Source: CAWGMT01 sp963823675
GTDB taxonomy: Bacteria > Planctomycetota > Planctomycetia > Isosphaerales > Isosphaeraceae
DNA length: 64,000 nucleotides
Assembly: GCA_963823675.1 (NCBI GenBank)
Contig: CAWGMT010000011.1
Coordinates: forward strand, 868,001-932,000
Direction: 5' to 3'
The notes beneath the pieces were generated by a model, which searched no databases, was not told the DNA's origin, and was given only the letters and a program-made list of their open reading frames with translations. Shown here piece after piece: positions 1-8,777 of this stretch. The position numbers and the translations under genes were made by a program. Within the stretch, counting starts at the first letter, position 1, and each line of letters starts with the position of its first letter.

Positions 1-2
1 TG

Positions 3-339
3 CCCACCCTCTGGGAATGGCTCGGCATCCGCACGCTAACAGATACGAACAAGTGGACCTCACAGCAGCGGGTGATGATGTCGAGGGCGACCCGGTTGCA
101 CAGTCTCCGATCTCGCGCTCGCTCTGGCTGGTCTCGCCGCATTGATTTCCATCGGAGTCGTGGTTCGCACTCACGTTGCCAGGGAGCAGGAAGCGACCCG
201 CATCGAAGGGCTGGTCGGTCGCCTGGTGAGTGCGGAGCCGAATCAGTTGCCAGTCATTGTCAAGGAGCTCGATGCGAATCCGGAGGTTGCCGCGACCTAT
301 CTGTCGCCGCTCCTTAGCCGCCAATGCGGCAACGGTTGA
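3..339 (+). pseudogene. Frameshifted juxtamembrane piece of a Ser/Thr kinase (partial at left edge)
   Basis: Coding sequence runs off the left edge. Frame 3 encodes a tryptophan-rich stretch (PTLWEWLGIRTLTD) up to about 105. Frame 1 then continues with a hydrophobic segment (ALALAGLAALISIGVVV) and a helical stretch (SAEPNQLPVIVKELDANP) until a stop at 337-339. Frame 2 takes over with the matching continuation, which is listed as the next entry. In planctomycete receptor kinases a similar order occurs: kinase, transmembrane helix, HEAT-like helices, FGE-like domain. I read the two frame changes (about 100-110 and 313-322) as single-base indels inside one gene. The kinase domain itself lies outside the window, so the kinase assignment is by family resemblance. 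Confidence 0.5.
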
Positions 340-2503
340 CGAGAAACGCGCGCGGCTGCATGCTCGCCTCGCGCGGGTTTCCCGCGACCGGGCGCTGGTC
401 GATCCCCTGCTCGAAGAACTGCTCACCAACAAGGTCGTTTACGTCGGCCCGATTCGTCAGCAACTGCGTCTCTATGCGGGTGAGCTCACGGAAAAACTCC
501 GGACCATCCTGCGGGACGAGAAAGCCGAGGCCAATCGCCGGTTCCGCGCCGCGGTGGCGCTGGTGGATTACGTTCCCGAATCGGAGGCGGCCTCGTGGAG
601 CGAGCAGGACTTGAAGTTCGTGGCCGAGCAACTGGTCTCGTCCAATGCCGAGTTCCAGCCGCTGCTCCGCGACGCGCTGCGTCCGATTGGTGCGCGACTG
701 CTGGGGGACCTGGAGCGGATCTTCGCCGATGCCAAGGCGACCGTCGCTCAGCAATTGAGCGCCGCCAATGCGTTCGCCGATTACGCCGCCAGCGATATCC
801 CGAAGCTGTCCCAACTCCTCGCCGTAGCCACGCCGGAGCAATACGCGGTGCTCTACCCGATCGTGGCGGCCAGCCCCGCGCCCGCCACGATCAAGGATCT
901 CGCCAGGATCGCCGCCACGCCGCCGCCCGCGGAACTGGGTTACGTACAGCGCATACCCTTTGGCCACCGTCGTGCAAACGCCGCAGTCGCCTTGCTGCGC
1001 CTGGGCGAGCGCGAGAAGGTGCTGCCGGTCTTTGAGATGACCGATGATCCGGAGGCGCTCACGCAATTCATGTTCCGCTGCCGCCCGCGCGGGGTCGCGG
1101 CGGATGCCCTGTTGGACTGTCTGCAACGGGTCAGCGACGCTCCGAAAGATCGTTATCCCAAGAACACTCGGTACGCCCTGCTGCTGTCGTTGGGGGAGTT
1201 TTCCATCGAGGAGATTCCCGAATCGGGTCGGGTCGCACTGCTTGAGCAACTGGCTGACTGGTACCGCCATGACCCGAGTTCAGGAGTCCACGGCGCGGCA
1301 GGCTGGTTGCTGCGACAATGGGGCCAGGCGGAGGTGGCACGGCAGGTGGACCACACCGCGGTCCCGTATTCTGGCAACCGTGAGTGGTTCACGCTGGCGA
1401 TCACGGTCAAGCCGACAGTGCCGCCGAAGCCCAAGACGGAACCGGCGAAAGAGAATGCCGGATCGAGATCAGAGCCACGCAAACCGGCCGAGTCCCGGCA
1501 GTCGAAAGCTGACGAAACCGCGAAACCGGTCGCATCGAGCAAATCTACCGCGCCAGCCGAGAAGATCAAACTCGAACCGCCCGCCCTACCGCTGCCGGCG
1601 AAGACGTTTTACTACACGTTCATCGTATTTCCGGCGGGCGCTTACGACATCGGATCGGTCAATGACGAACCGGACCGCCGAAAAAACGAAGTCCGGCACC
1701 GTATCACGCTAACGCGTCCCTATGCGCTCCTGGATCGTGAGATCACCGTTGAGGAGCTGATCGCCTTTTCGCCACTCTACGAACAATTCATGCGACAATA
1801 CGATGCGAAACCCGCGGATGCCGGGTTCGGTGTGGACTGGTACGACGCGGTCGGGTTTTGCCGGTGGCTGGGCCAGCAGTCGGGCTTGCCGGAGGGAGAC
1901 CAGTCGTATGCGGCTCCGGAGACCCTGGACAAGGCGAAGTATCCGCGCGAACCGAGTCCCGGGGCGAACTGGGCCCCGCGGAACTGGCCGCTGGAGCTGG
2001 GTCAACGGGGATTTCGACTGCCCACGGAATCGGAGTGGGAAGTGGCCAGCCGTGCCGGAGCGCGGACGGTTTACGGATTGGGGAGCGAAGTGAGCCTGCT
2101 GGCACGATTTGGCTGGTTCGCGGAGAACAGTGGCAAGCACGGCCATCCGCCGCGAGAACTGCGTCCGAGCATTCGGGGATTGTTTGACATGTACGGGAAC
2201 CGATTTGAGTGGACGCATGATTGGTATGGTGACTTTGGGGAAACCGCCGCCGTGGATTCGCTCGGTGCTAAGGAGGGCTCGAACCGCGTGTTCCGTGGCG
2301 GCGGGTGGGACAACGACGCGGCGCTTTGCCGGTCGGCGTACCGCAACTCGTACGACCCGACGCTCCGCACGACCCTCAACGGCTTCCGCCTGGTCCTGAG
2401 TCCGTCTGGAGTCACGCCGGAGGCGGCATCAGTCAAGGGAGCGGAGCCATCGGGCGCAGGTCCGGAGGGAGCGTCTGCGGAGCAGCGACCGGAGATGCCG
2501 TAG
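230..2503 (+). CDS. HEAT-like helical region plus FGE/sulfatase-modifying-factor domain, C-terminal part of a membrane kinase
   Basis: The true protein probably begins upstream in the previous entry; genuine homologous sequence in this frame starts near 320 (KRARLHARLARVSRD). Residues about 60-380 are repetitive helices of HEAT type. Residues about 390-455 are a charged Pro/Lys/Glu linker. Residues about 460-735 form an FGE-like domain: GVDWYDAVGFCRWLG, LPTESEWEVASRAG, GLFDMYGNRFEWTHDWYG and a final NGFRLVLS. True formylglycine-generating enzymes use two cysteines near the C-terminus; only one is evident here (ALCRSAYRNS). A ligand-binding C-type-lectin-like fold is therefore more likely than sulfatase activation. 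The gene is probably the extracytoplasmic half of a receptor kinase. The same domain type carries the variable repeat of the retroelement at 60.9 kb, but this copy shows no adenine-specific variation. Confidence 0.75.
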   Translation: MRSRISCQSLSRSSMRIRRLPRPICRRSLAANAATVDEKRARLHARLARVSRDRALVDPLLEELLTNKVVYVGPIRQQLRLYAGELTEKLRTILRDEKAEANRRFRAAVALVDYVPESEAASWSEQDLKFVAEQLVSSNAEFQPLLRDALRPIGARLLGDLERIFADAKATVAQQLSAANAFADYAASDIPKLSQLLAVATPEQYAVLYPIVAASPAPATIKDLARIAATPPPAELGYVQRIPFGHRRANAAVALLRLGEREKVLPVFEMTDDPEALTQFMFRCRPRGVAADALLDCLQRVSDAPKDRYPKNTRYALLLSLGEFSIEEIPESGRVALLEQLADWYRHDPSSGVHGAAGWLLRQWGQAEVARQVDHTAVPYSGNREWFTLAITVKPTVPPKPKTEPAKENAGSRSEPRKPAESRQSKADETAKPVASSKSTAPAEKIKLEPPALPLPAKTFYYTFIVFPAGAYDIGSVNDEPDRRKNEVRHRITLTRPYALLDREITVEELIAFSPLYEQFMRQYDAKPADAGFGVDWYDAVGFCRWLGQQSGLPEGDQSYAAPETLDKAKYPREPSPGANWAPRNWPLELGQRGFRLPTESEWEVASRAGARTVYGLGSEVSLLARFGWFAENSGKHGHPPRELRPSIRGLFDMYGNRFEWTHDWYGDFGETAAVDSLGAKEGSNRVFRGGGWDNDAALCRSAYRNSYDPTLRTTLNGFRLVLSPSGVTPEAASVKGAEPSGAGPEGASAEQRPEMP

Positions 2504-2697
2504 CCGGATGGCGGAGCGGTGTGGGTGCGCTCGACAGAAGACGGGGGTGCAGGGGGTGTCCCCCTGCTTGCGCAGTTTCTTAAGAATGCGTGCGGGGATG
2601 ATAGCATAGGGGTTGCCCGGACGAATGAAGCCCAAGCCGGGCGGGTCTGGTTGGTCTTCGGATCCGAACGCCCCGCCCCGCCGGGTCTATTTCGGAC

Positions 2698-2755
2698 ACT
2701 CGTTCCCACGCTCTGCGTGGGAATGTCGTCCGCGACGCTCCGCGTCGTCTTCTCG
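2698..2755 (-). repeat. REP palindrome upstream of the decayed RAYT copy
   Basis: A palindromic unit with the core CCCACGCTCTGCGTGGGAAT is followed by GACGCTCCGCGTCGTC. It is in the opposite orientation to the REP arrays downstream of each RAYT. The same pair of motifs recurs upstream of the intact RAYT at 3470-3590, so the two RAYT loci are copies of one module. Confidence 0.75.
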
Positions 2756-2773
2756 AGCCAAGAACCACGACTC

Positions 2774-3064
2774 ACTGGACGCAGCCGCTACCAGTTCGGA
2801 GAAGCCGCCTTTCCGCACTTCCTGACCTGCACGGTCGTTGGCTGGCTGCCTCTCCACAAGACCGATCGCCCCTTTCAACTTTGGCAGGAAGGGAGCCAGC
2901 CGGAGATGATCGAGGCCGACGTGATGCTGCGACAGAAGCTGGAATGCATCCACAATAACCCGGTGAAGCGGGGTTATGTCAGTGATCCGACACACTGGAG
3001 GTACTCGAGCGCCCGGAATTATGCGGGGATCGAGTCGTTGGTTGCCGTCACGACCGACTGGTGA
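2774..3064 (+). pseudogene. Internally deleted REP-associated tyrosine transposase (RAYT) remnant
   Basis: This reads in frame with the intact RAYT at 3604-4137 but lacks 81 residues. Its sequence goes directly from VVGWLP to HKTDRPFQLWQEG. The missing segment contains the His-x-His (HUH-type) motif and the conserved tyrosine, so the product would be catalytically dead. The codon matching the start ATG of the intact copy is ACT here, so the start is lost as well. The C-terminal IHNNPVKRGYVSDPTHWRYS block is preserved almost unchanged. The in-frame deletion and high identity indicate a recent copy or recombination product. Non-autonomous REPs surround it on both sides. Confidence 0.85.
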
Positions 3065-3065
3065 T

Positions 3066-3350
3066 CGGTGGCTCGGTGCCGACGCGGAGCGTCGCAGAGG
3101 GCATTCCCACGCGGAGCGTGGGAACGAGTCGATGCGCGGTTCGGGTGGTTGGTTGGTGTCACAACCGACTGGTGATGCGTGGCTCGGAGCCGACGCGGAG
3201 CGTCGCAGAGGGCATTCCCACGCGGAGCGTGGGAACGAGTGATGCGAGGACGGAGTCGCTGGTTGCGGTCACAACCGAGTGGTGATGCGTGGCTCGGAGC
3301 CGACGCGGAGCGTCTCGGACGGCATTCCCACGCGGCGCGTGGGAACGAGT
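3066..3350 (+). repeat. REP array A, three tandem units
   Basis: Three units of about 110 bp carry the palindrome CATTCCCACGCGGAGCGTGG (3101-3130, 3211-3240, 3321-3350; the last has GGCGCG instead of GGAGCG). Each unit is preceded by GCCGACGCGGAGCGTC. Between the palindromes lies a segment closely matching the last 40 bp of the RAYT gene, including its stop codon (GTCACAACCGACTGGTGAT). Confidence 0.85.
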
Positions 3351-3469
3351 GAACCCAGGCCGCCGTGCCCTGGCGGGTGACCTCGGTGGATGGCCCGAAA
3401 GCAGGAAGCCCAGGCCCGGCGGGTATGGTAGGTCCTCGCAGTCGGACGCCCCGCCGGGTATATTTCCGG

Positions 3470-3590
3470 CACTCGTTGCCACGCTCCGCGTGGGAATGCC
3501 GTCTTGGACGCTTCGCGTCGTCTTCTGGCACTCGTTCCCACGCTCTGCGTGGGAATGCCGTCTTCGACGCTCCGCGTCGTCCGACGAGCC
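3470..3590 (-). repeat. Two inverted REP palindromes upstream of the intact RAYT
   Basis: Two copies of the CACGCTCnGCGTGGGAATGC palindrome lie at about 3472-3502 and 3532-3560. Each is followed by GACGCTnCGCGTCGTC. Their orientation is opposite to the arrays downstream of the gene, so the transposase sits between oppositely oriented REPs. This is the usual BIME-like layout for RAYT genes. The segment 3395-3470 also matches 2620-2698 upstream of the decayed copy. Confidence 0.8.
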
Positions 3591-3603
3591 AAGGATCAAA
3601 CCC

Positions 3604-4137
3604 ATGGGACGCAGCCGGTACCGGTTCGGCGAGGCCGCTTTTCCTCACTTCCTGACCTGCACGGTCGTCGGCTGGCTGCCCGTCTTCACCGGGCCCGAGA
3701 CCGTTCAAATCGTGCTCGATTCGTGGCAGTTTCTCCAGGATGAGGATCGCATGGTGCTTCTGGGCTACGTCGTCCTCGAGAACCACATCCACTTCATCGC
3801 GTCGGCCGAGAACCTGGCAAAAGAAGTCGGCGATTTCAAGTCATACACCGCGCGACGGATCATCGATTATCTCCGTGAACGCCAGGTGCGAACGCTGCTC
3901 GATGGCCTGGAGTATCACAAAATCCGGCACAAGACCGATCGTCCCTATCAGCTTTGGCAGGAAGGGAGCCAGCCGAAGACGATCGAGACCGAGGCGATGC
4001 TGCGACAGAAGCTGGAATACATCCACAATAACCCGGTGAAGCGGGGATATGTGAGCGATCCGACGCACTGGAGATACTCGAGCGCCCGGAATTATGCGAG
4101 GATTGAGTCATTGGTGGCCGTCACAACCGACTGGTGA
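3604..4137 (+). CDS. REP-associated tyrosine transposase (RAYT), Y1/IS200-like
   Basis: A 177-residue protein of the RAYT family. These are single-domain Y1 transposases that are thought to mobilise REP palindromes by single-strand cleavage. The HUH-type motif is visible as ENHIHFIA (about residues 60-67) and a candidate catalytic tyrosine as DFKSYTARRI (about residues 80-90). The typical RAYT C-terminal block IHNNPVKRGYV and the ending WRYSSARNY are also present. The ATG at 3604 is chosen because family homology (GRSRYRFGE) begins immediately after it. REPs of one family flank it in opposite orientations and the gene's own 3' end is repeated in the downstream array. This appears to be the only intact mobiliser for those repeats in the window. 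No truncation or frameshift is seen. Confidence 0.9.
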   Translation: MGRSRYRFGEAAFPHFLTCTVVGWLPVFTGPETVQIVLDSWQFLQDEDRMVLLGYVVLENHIHFIASAENLAKEVGDFKSYTARRIIDYLRERQVRTLLDGLEYHKIRHKTDRPYQLWQEGSQPKTIETEAMLRQKLEYIHNNPVKRGYVSDPTHWRYSSARNYARIESLVAVTTDW

Positions 4138-4138
4138 T

Positions 4139-4534
4139 CCGCGGATCGGAGCCGACGCGGAGCGTCTCGGACGGCATTCCCACGCGGAGCGTGGGAACGA
4201 GTCGATACGCGGGTTGAGTCACTGGCTGCCGTCACAACCGACTGGTGATGCGTGGCTCGGAGCCGACGCGGAGCGTGGCAGACGGCATTCCCACGCGGAG
4301 CGTGAGAACGAGTTGACGCGCGGATCGAATCGTTGGTTGCGGTCACAACCGACCGGTGATGCGTGGCTGGGAGCCGACGCGGAGCGTCGCAGACGGCATT
4401 CCCACGCGGAGCGTGGGAACGAGTGGTGCGAGGACGGAGTCGCTGGTTGCCGTCACAACCGATTGGTAATCCGTGGTTCGGAGCCGACGCGGAGCGTCTC
4501 GGACGGCATTCCCACGCGGAGCGTGGGAACGAGT
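4139..4534 (+). repeat. REP array B, four tandem units
   Basis: Four units of about 113 bp directly follow the RAYT stop codon. Their palindromes are at about 4173-4201, 4285-4313, 4396-4424 and 4505-4534, all with the core CCCACGCGGAGCGTG. Spacers at about 4202-4250, 4314-4361 and 4425-4473 resemble the RAYT 3' end (GTCACAACCGAnTGGTnAT). Long palindromic units and gene-derived spacers exclude a CRISPR reading. Confidence 0.85.
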
Positions 4535-4934
4535 CAGGTCCAACGCCCTCGCTCTGGGGGCTCGCCGGCTGCTGCCGGCTCGACCCTAGCCGCCCATCTT
4601 CTGTCAACCGCCACTTGATGACCGTGAATCATAGGTCGAAACAACGTACGCGCTCTAAACGGGCAACCGGCGCAGGTCGGGGACTGCTAATTCAGGCAAG
4701 TTTCCTGTTAGCCCAGATTACCAAGTGCCGGACCTGTCCCGCTTTCCCCGCCTCCAACCGGCTGATTTTCGCCGGTGGCGCCGCCGGCGCCGCGTCGCGA
4801 TGGTTCGCCCGCGGCGGTGATCGAGCTCATCCCGGAAACTGCCCCTGACAATTTCGGGCCAATCCTATAGGTTCTTGCTTCAGGAATGGGTGCGACTCGA
4901 GTCCGATCACGAGTCTCCAAGGAAGGTTCAGCCC
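4535..4934. other. Intergenic stretch without recognisable gene
   Basis: No conserved protein or RNA gene was recognised in these 400 bases. The last part precedes the small gene at 4935 and supplies its ribosome-binding site (AAGGAAGG, about nine bases before the ATG). Confidence 0.5.
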
Positions 4935-5141
4935 ATGAAACGAACGATTGATGTCGGCGAGGCTGTGGCGTTCACGTTGAATACGGGCCAAGCCAGCCAG
5001 GGTACAGTCATCCAGCGCATTGTCGAACGGCGGCAGCCGGTCATCCTGCTGATCGAGCAAGCCAATGGCTGGCGGTGTTTCCGCCTCGAGGACGAGGTGA
5101 GATTGGTCGAAGCCGAAGTGCTGGCCGGGGCGAGTGCTTGA
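4935..5141 (+). CDS. Small hypothetical protein (68 aa)
   Basis: A short protein beginning MKRTIDVGEAVAFTLNTG and ending LVEAEVLAGASA. It has alternating hydrophobic beta-strand-like stretches (VILLIEQANGWRCFRLEDEV), no signal peptide and no membrane helix. The start at 4935 is favoured over an upstream in-frame start because it follows an AAGGAAGG ribosome-binding site at good spacing. I do not recognise the family. A small beta-rich adaptor or antitoxin-like protein is possible, but nothing in the neighbourhood supports a partner. It lies alone between the REP array and a convergent gene. Confidence 0.55.
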   Translation: MKRTIDVGEAVAFTLNTGQASQGTVIQRIVERRQPVILLIEQANGWRCFRLEDEVRLVEAEVLAGASA

Positions 5142-5185
5142 ATGGTGGCGTCCAGCGGGGCCCCGGTGTGCGATAGGGCGGTCGG

Positions 5186-6127
5186 TCAGGCGACTGAAGG
5201 CAACGGTTTTACCCATCCGTGCAGATCGGGGCCCAGGAGTTTCCCGCGGAAGTCATCCAGGCAGTGTGCGATTGGCCGCATGAGTCCGGGTTGCCAGCGG
5301 TCGAGGCGCGGGGTTAGCAAGCCGCCGCGAAGCGGCCGGCGAGCGTCCTGGCCGAGCGAAGCGGTCGGCCGGGAGTCGATCAGCGAGGGATCGAGGCCGA
5401 AGGCCGTCGCGATCGCGCGAGCAAACGACGGCCGGTCCATGATTTCCGGGCCAACCACGTGGATCAATCCTGACTGCCGTGCCTCGGCCAGAAGCACGAC
5501 GGCGCGGGCGACGTCGGGGCCATAGCTGGGGCTGGAGATCTGATCGCCCGGACACACCAGCCTCTGACCATCGGCGAGTGCCCGCGCGAGCTGGTAGGCG
5601 AAGTTCTTGCCCTGGCGTTCGGGGCCAAAGACCCACGAGGTTCGCACGGTCAGTTGGGCATCGCCCAGTTCATCAGCGAGCGCTCGCTCGGCGTCGCGCT
5701 TGGACTGGCCGTAGACTGACAGCGGGTTGGTGGGAGATTCTTCGTCGTACGGGCCGGCGGCTCCGTCGAAGACGTAGTCGGTTGAAAAGTAGACGAACCG
5801 TGCACCCTCGGCTGCCGCGGTCCTGGCCAGGTTGAGAGGCTCTTCGAGATTGGCGGCGTAGGCAGGCGCAGGGTCGCGCTCGCAACCATCGACCCACGTG
5901 AAGCCGGCGGGGTAAAAGACGACGTCGGGGGTCTGGGCTTTGAGCCAGGAAGCGGCGGCCTCGCGGTTCCCGGCATCCAGGTGCAACAAGCCCGGAAACG
6001 GAACGCTGGCATAGGTCCCGATCGCGTGGTGTCCGCGCTGGGCGAGAACCCGCAAGAGCCAGCCGCCGATCTGTCCCGATCCGCCGATGACGACCGCTCG
6101 GAGCTGCTGGGGTTTGAATTCCGGCAT
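5186..6127 (-). CDS. SDR-type sugar-nucleotide reductase, RmlD/RfbD-like
   Basis: A 313-residue NAD(P)-binding protein of the extended short-chain dehydrogenase superfamily, closest by pattern to dTDP-4-dehydrorhamnose reductase. The Rossmann motif GGSGQIGG is at about residues 15-22. FSTDYVFDG, characteristic of RmlD-like reductases, is present, and the catalytic YxxxK appears as YGQSK. The later WVFGPERQGKNFAY stretch and the GQDARRPLRGGL region also fit the family. It would reduce a nucleotide-linked keto-sugar for polysaccharide synthesis; the exact sugar cannot be told. It starts only two bases after the stop of the pyrophosphatase gene on the same strand, so the two are probably co-transcribed. 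No rmlABC genes are visible. Confidence 0.8.
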   Translation of the reverse strand: MPEFKPQQLRAVVIGGSGQIGGWLLRVLAQRGHHAIGTYASVPFPGLLHLDAGNREAAASWLKAQTPDVVFYPAGFTWVDGCERDPAPAYAANLEEPLNLARTAAAEGARFVYFSTDYVFDGAAGPYDEESPTNPLSVYGQSKRDAERALADELGDAQLTVRTSWVFGPERQGKNFAYQLARALADGQRLVCPGDQISSPSYGPDVARAVVLLAEARQSGLIHVVGPEIMDRPSFARAIATAFGLDPSLIDSRPTASLGQDARRPLRGGLLTPRLDRWQPGLMRPIAHCLDDFRGKLLGPDLHGWVKPLPSVA

Positions 6128-6129
6128 CT

Positions 6130-6672
6130 TCAGTGAAATCCTCGCCGCCTTAGCTGACTGTAGCGCTCCAATGATTCCTCGATGATCGGAATGGCGGTTG
6201 ACGCCGATTGGAACTCCTCAACCTCAACCGATTTGCCTTCGAGCTGCTTGTAGTCCTGAAAGAAGCGGCGCAGCATCATCAGGCGGTGGGGAGGCAGCTC
6301 CGAGGCCTCACGGAAGCTGTTGAACTCAGGGTCGTTGATCGCCACAGCCAGGATCTTGTGGTCGGGTTTGCCGCTGTCGATCATCGTCATCAAGCCGATC
6401 GCCCGCGCCGAGACCAGGGTTAGTGGCGAGAGAGGCTCCTGACAGAGCACCAGCACGTCGAGCGGGTCGTCGTCCTGGGCGAAGGTCTGGGGGATGAATC
6501 CGTAATTGGCCGGGTAGAAGACCGCCGAATAAAGCACCCGGTCGAGCCGCAGCAAGCCCGTCTTCTTATCGAGCTCGTATTTGACGCTCGAGCCCATCGG
6601 GATCTCGACCACTGCGTTGAACTCGGCAGGCAGGTTTTCGCCCGGGGTGACGTCGTGCCAGGGATGAATCAT
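6130..6672 (-). CDS. ppa: Inorganic pyrophosphatase (family I, soluble)
   Basis: A 180-residue protein with the family I signature DDDPLDVLVLCQEP (the DxDPxD metal-binding motif), EIPMGSSVKYELDKKTG, and YPANYGFIPQTF near the N-terminus. Hydrolysis of pyrophosphate pulls biosynthetic reactions forward, including nucleotide-sugar synthesis, which fits the adjacent sugar-nucleotide reductase. The start MIHPWHDVTPGE is chosen because homology begins there. An upstream in-frame extension (VKKRSIRKKEIS) is not typical and lies over a purine-rich AAAAAAGAAA stretch that could include the ribosome-binding site. The two genes are separated by two bases and form an operon with ppa first. Confidence 0.92.
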   Translation of the reverse strand: MIHPWHDVTPGENLPAEFNAVVEIPMGSSVKYELDKKTGLLRLDRVLYSAVFYPANYGFIPQTFAQDDDPLDVLVLCQEPLSPLTLVSARAIGLMTMIDSGKPDHKILAVAINDPEFNSFREASELPPHRLMMLRRFFQDYKQLEGKSVEVEEFQSASTAIPIIEESLERYSQLRRRGFH

Positions 6673-6794
6673 TGAGATTTCTTTTTTCCGAATAGACCTC
6701 TTCTTGACAGTGCAAGCAATCACTATAATACAACACCGTCGGTCCTCCTCAACAACAATTGTCATCCGCCAACTCGTGATCTAGGGGTGGGCAC

Positions 6795-8777
6795 GTGAGC
6801 ACCTTGAGTCTTTGTCGTCCCGCGCGCCGCGGCAGCAACGCAAGAGTTCCTGCCCGTCGGCCCTGTCGATTCTCCCTGGCGTGCGAACCTCTGGAGCTGC
6901 GCCAGCTCCTGTCCGTATTTCAGGGAAGCACGGCCGCCAACCCGGCTTTGAGTCGAGTTGTGGCCCAGCCGGATCTACCGGCTGCTCCCCAGTACGCGGG
7001 CGGCTTGCCCACGGGGCTTTCTCCCGGCCAGGTCACGACGGCCTACGGCGTGAACCAGATCAACTTTGGCAACGTGGCCGGTAACGGCGCGGGTCAGACG
7101 ATCGCGCTCATCGATGCTTATTTCGACCCGAACATCCGGTCCGACCTCGGCACGTTCGACTCGCAGTTTGGACTGGCCGCGCCTCCTTCGGTCAGCCAGT
7201 ATGTCGAGAACGGGTTGTCCGGCAACGACCCGGGCTGGGCGCTTGAGACCGCGCTCGACGTCGAATGGGCGCACGCCGTGGCGCCGGCGGCCAATATCAT
7301 GCTGGTCGAGGCTCAACCCGATCTGAGCGACCTCTTGAGCGCGGTGACGTTCGCCAGCGAGCAGCCAGGCGTCTCGGTCGTGTCGATGAGCTGGGGCGCC
7401 AGCGAGTTCCAGGGCGAGAATGCTTACGACAGCACGTTCACCACGCCATCCGGGCATGGCGGGGTCACATTTGTCGCGTCGTCGGGTGACTCATCGACGA
7501 CGTTGTACCCGGCGGCTTCGCCCAATGTGCTGGCGGTCGGCGGCACAACTCTCAACGTGACGAGCACGGGCCAGGTTCTCTCGGAGACAGCCTGGAGCGG
7601 CAGCGGCGGCGGCTCCAGTCCCTACGAGGCTAAACCCGCCTGGCAAACCAATGGGCTCTCGGGGAGCGGCCGCACGACGCCCGATATCGCGTTCGATGCC
7701 AATCCATCGACCGGCGTGTCGGTGTACAGCTCGGTTCGCTACGGCGGTCAATCCGGCTGGTTTACAGTCGGCGGCACCAGCGTCGGCACTCCGTCGTGGG
7801 CCGGTTTGATCGCGATTACCGACCAAGGGCTCGCGATCAATGGCGCCGGTTCGCTCGCCAACGCCCAGTCGAGCCTCTATCAGATTTCGAGCTCCAGCTT
7901 CAACGACATCACGTCCGGCTCCAATGCCTATTACACCGCCGGGCCGGGTTACGATCTGGTCACCGGGCTGGGTAGTCCCAAGGCCAGCGTCCTGGTGCCC
8001 GCGCTCGTCGCGCTCAACTCAGGATCGCAGAAGGCTCCGCTACCGCAGCCGGTCCAGCATGGGGTCAATGGGACTGGTTTGCCTGGTCGCCTGGTGCTCG
8101 TCACGTCCGGCCCGACGGACCCGGCGACTGGGACCGGCACCAGCTCCACCACCAACCAGGGCTCGGGCACATCGATCACCGCGCTGACCCCGAACGCGAC
8201 TTCGACCGGCAGCGCGACCACGGTCGCCGTTGTCTACATCGTGCCGCCGCCGGTGCTGCCGGTGGTCGTCCATTTGACCGCGAGTGCCGCACCGGTCACC
8301 GCGCAGTCCAACAGCACGCTCCTGTCCAGCCAGGACGAACAGCCGACAGCGCTGACCCATTTCGGGCAGGGCCCGGATGAGGCGAGCCTGACGGAATTCA
8401 CCAAGCCCACGGATGCGAAAAACCAGCCGGCGTCGTTCCTCGATTACGTGGAGCCGTTCCAGCCCGCCCCCGATCCAGCACCGGTAGGCGATCCAGCCAT
8501 TCCGCCCGGTTCATTCTGGATCCGGCCGATGTCCGGTTTCTCCGACGAGGTTGATTTCGCGGTCACCGCCCGCTTGCTCGATTCGTGGTTCGACCGATCG
8601 ACGGGCGCCGAAAAGCCGCAAGGAGAGAGCTCCGCCTCGTGGGGCGTTTCCACGCTATTCGGAGCAGCAATCGTGGCCGTCGGCGGTTACCAAGTTGTGA
8701 TCCGGGAGCGTGATCGAATTCCGGGCCGGCCGTTTTCCGGCAGGATCTCCTCAAGCAAATGCCTTTGGCGCCGGTGA
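6795..8777 (+). CDS. Secreted sedolisin-like (S53) serine-carboxyl protease
   Basis: A 660-residue exported protein. The N-terminus carries basic residues and then CEPLELRQLLS, the LExRxLLS-type motif often seen on exported planctomycete proteins. The catalytic domain spans about residues 75-405. The acid pair of S53 peptidases is visible as ETALDVEWAHAVAP (Glu and Asp four residues apart). The nucleophile region is GGTSVGTPSWAGL, and VVSMSWGASEF and TPDIAFDANPSTGV are also typical. After the protease domain comes a Thr/Ser/Pro-rich low-complexity region, then a possible membrane segment near the C-terminus (FGAAIVAVGGYQVVI). It is divergently oriented from ppa. Substrate is unknown; extracellular protein degradation is the family role. 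Confidence 0.85.
   Translation: MSTLSLCRPARRGSNARVPARRPCRFSLACEPLELRQLLSVFQGSTAANPALSRVVAQPDLPAAPQYAGGLPTGLSPGQVTTAYGVNQINFGNVAGNGAGQTIALIDAYFDPNIRSDLGTFDSQFGLAAPPSVSQYVENGLSGNDPGWALETALDVEWAHAVAPAANIMLVEAQPDLSDLLSAVTFASEQPGVSVVSMSWGASEFQGENAYDSTFTTPSGHGGVTFVASSGDSSTTLYPAASPNVLAVGGTTLNVTSTGQVLSETAWSGSGGGSSPYEAKPAWQTNGLSGSGRTTPDIAFDANPSTGVSVYSSVRYGGQSGWFTVGGTSVGTPSWAGLIAITDQGLAINGAGSLANAQSSLYQISSSSFNDITSGSNAYYTAGPGYDLVTGLGSPKASVLVPALVALNSGSQKAPLPQPVQHGVNGTGLPGRLVLVTSGPTDPATGTGTSSTTNQGSGTSITALTPNATSTGSATTVAVVYIVPPPVLPVVVHLTASAAPVTAQSNSTLLSSQDEQPTALTHFGQGPDEASLTEFTKPTDAKNQPASFLDYVEPFQPAPDPAPVGDPAIPPGSFWIRPMSGFSDEVDFAVTARLLDSWFDRSTGAEKPQGESSASWGVSTLFGAAIVAVGGYQVVIRERDRIPGRPFSGRISSSKCLWRR

Noticed and set aside
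314..1270. Minus-strand gene opposite the first protein
   Set aside because: Low-complexity Arg/Gln/Gly-rich translation without family features; the plus strand carries conserved helices and an FGE-like domain.
2282..2420. Second variable repeat of the DGR in the first gene
   Set aside because: The C-terminal FGE-like segment resembles the template (both end in GGCTTCCGCCTGGTCCT), but differences occur at many non-adenine positions, so it is ordinary domain homology.
3066..4534. CRISPR array
   Set aside because: Regular repeats, but each unit is about 113 bp, the conserved part is a strong palindrome with gene-derived filler, spacers are similar to one another and no cas gene is near. REP/RAYT explains it fully.
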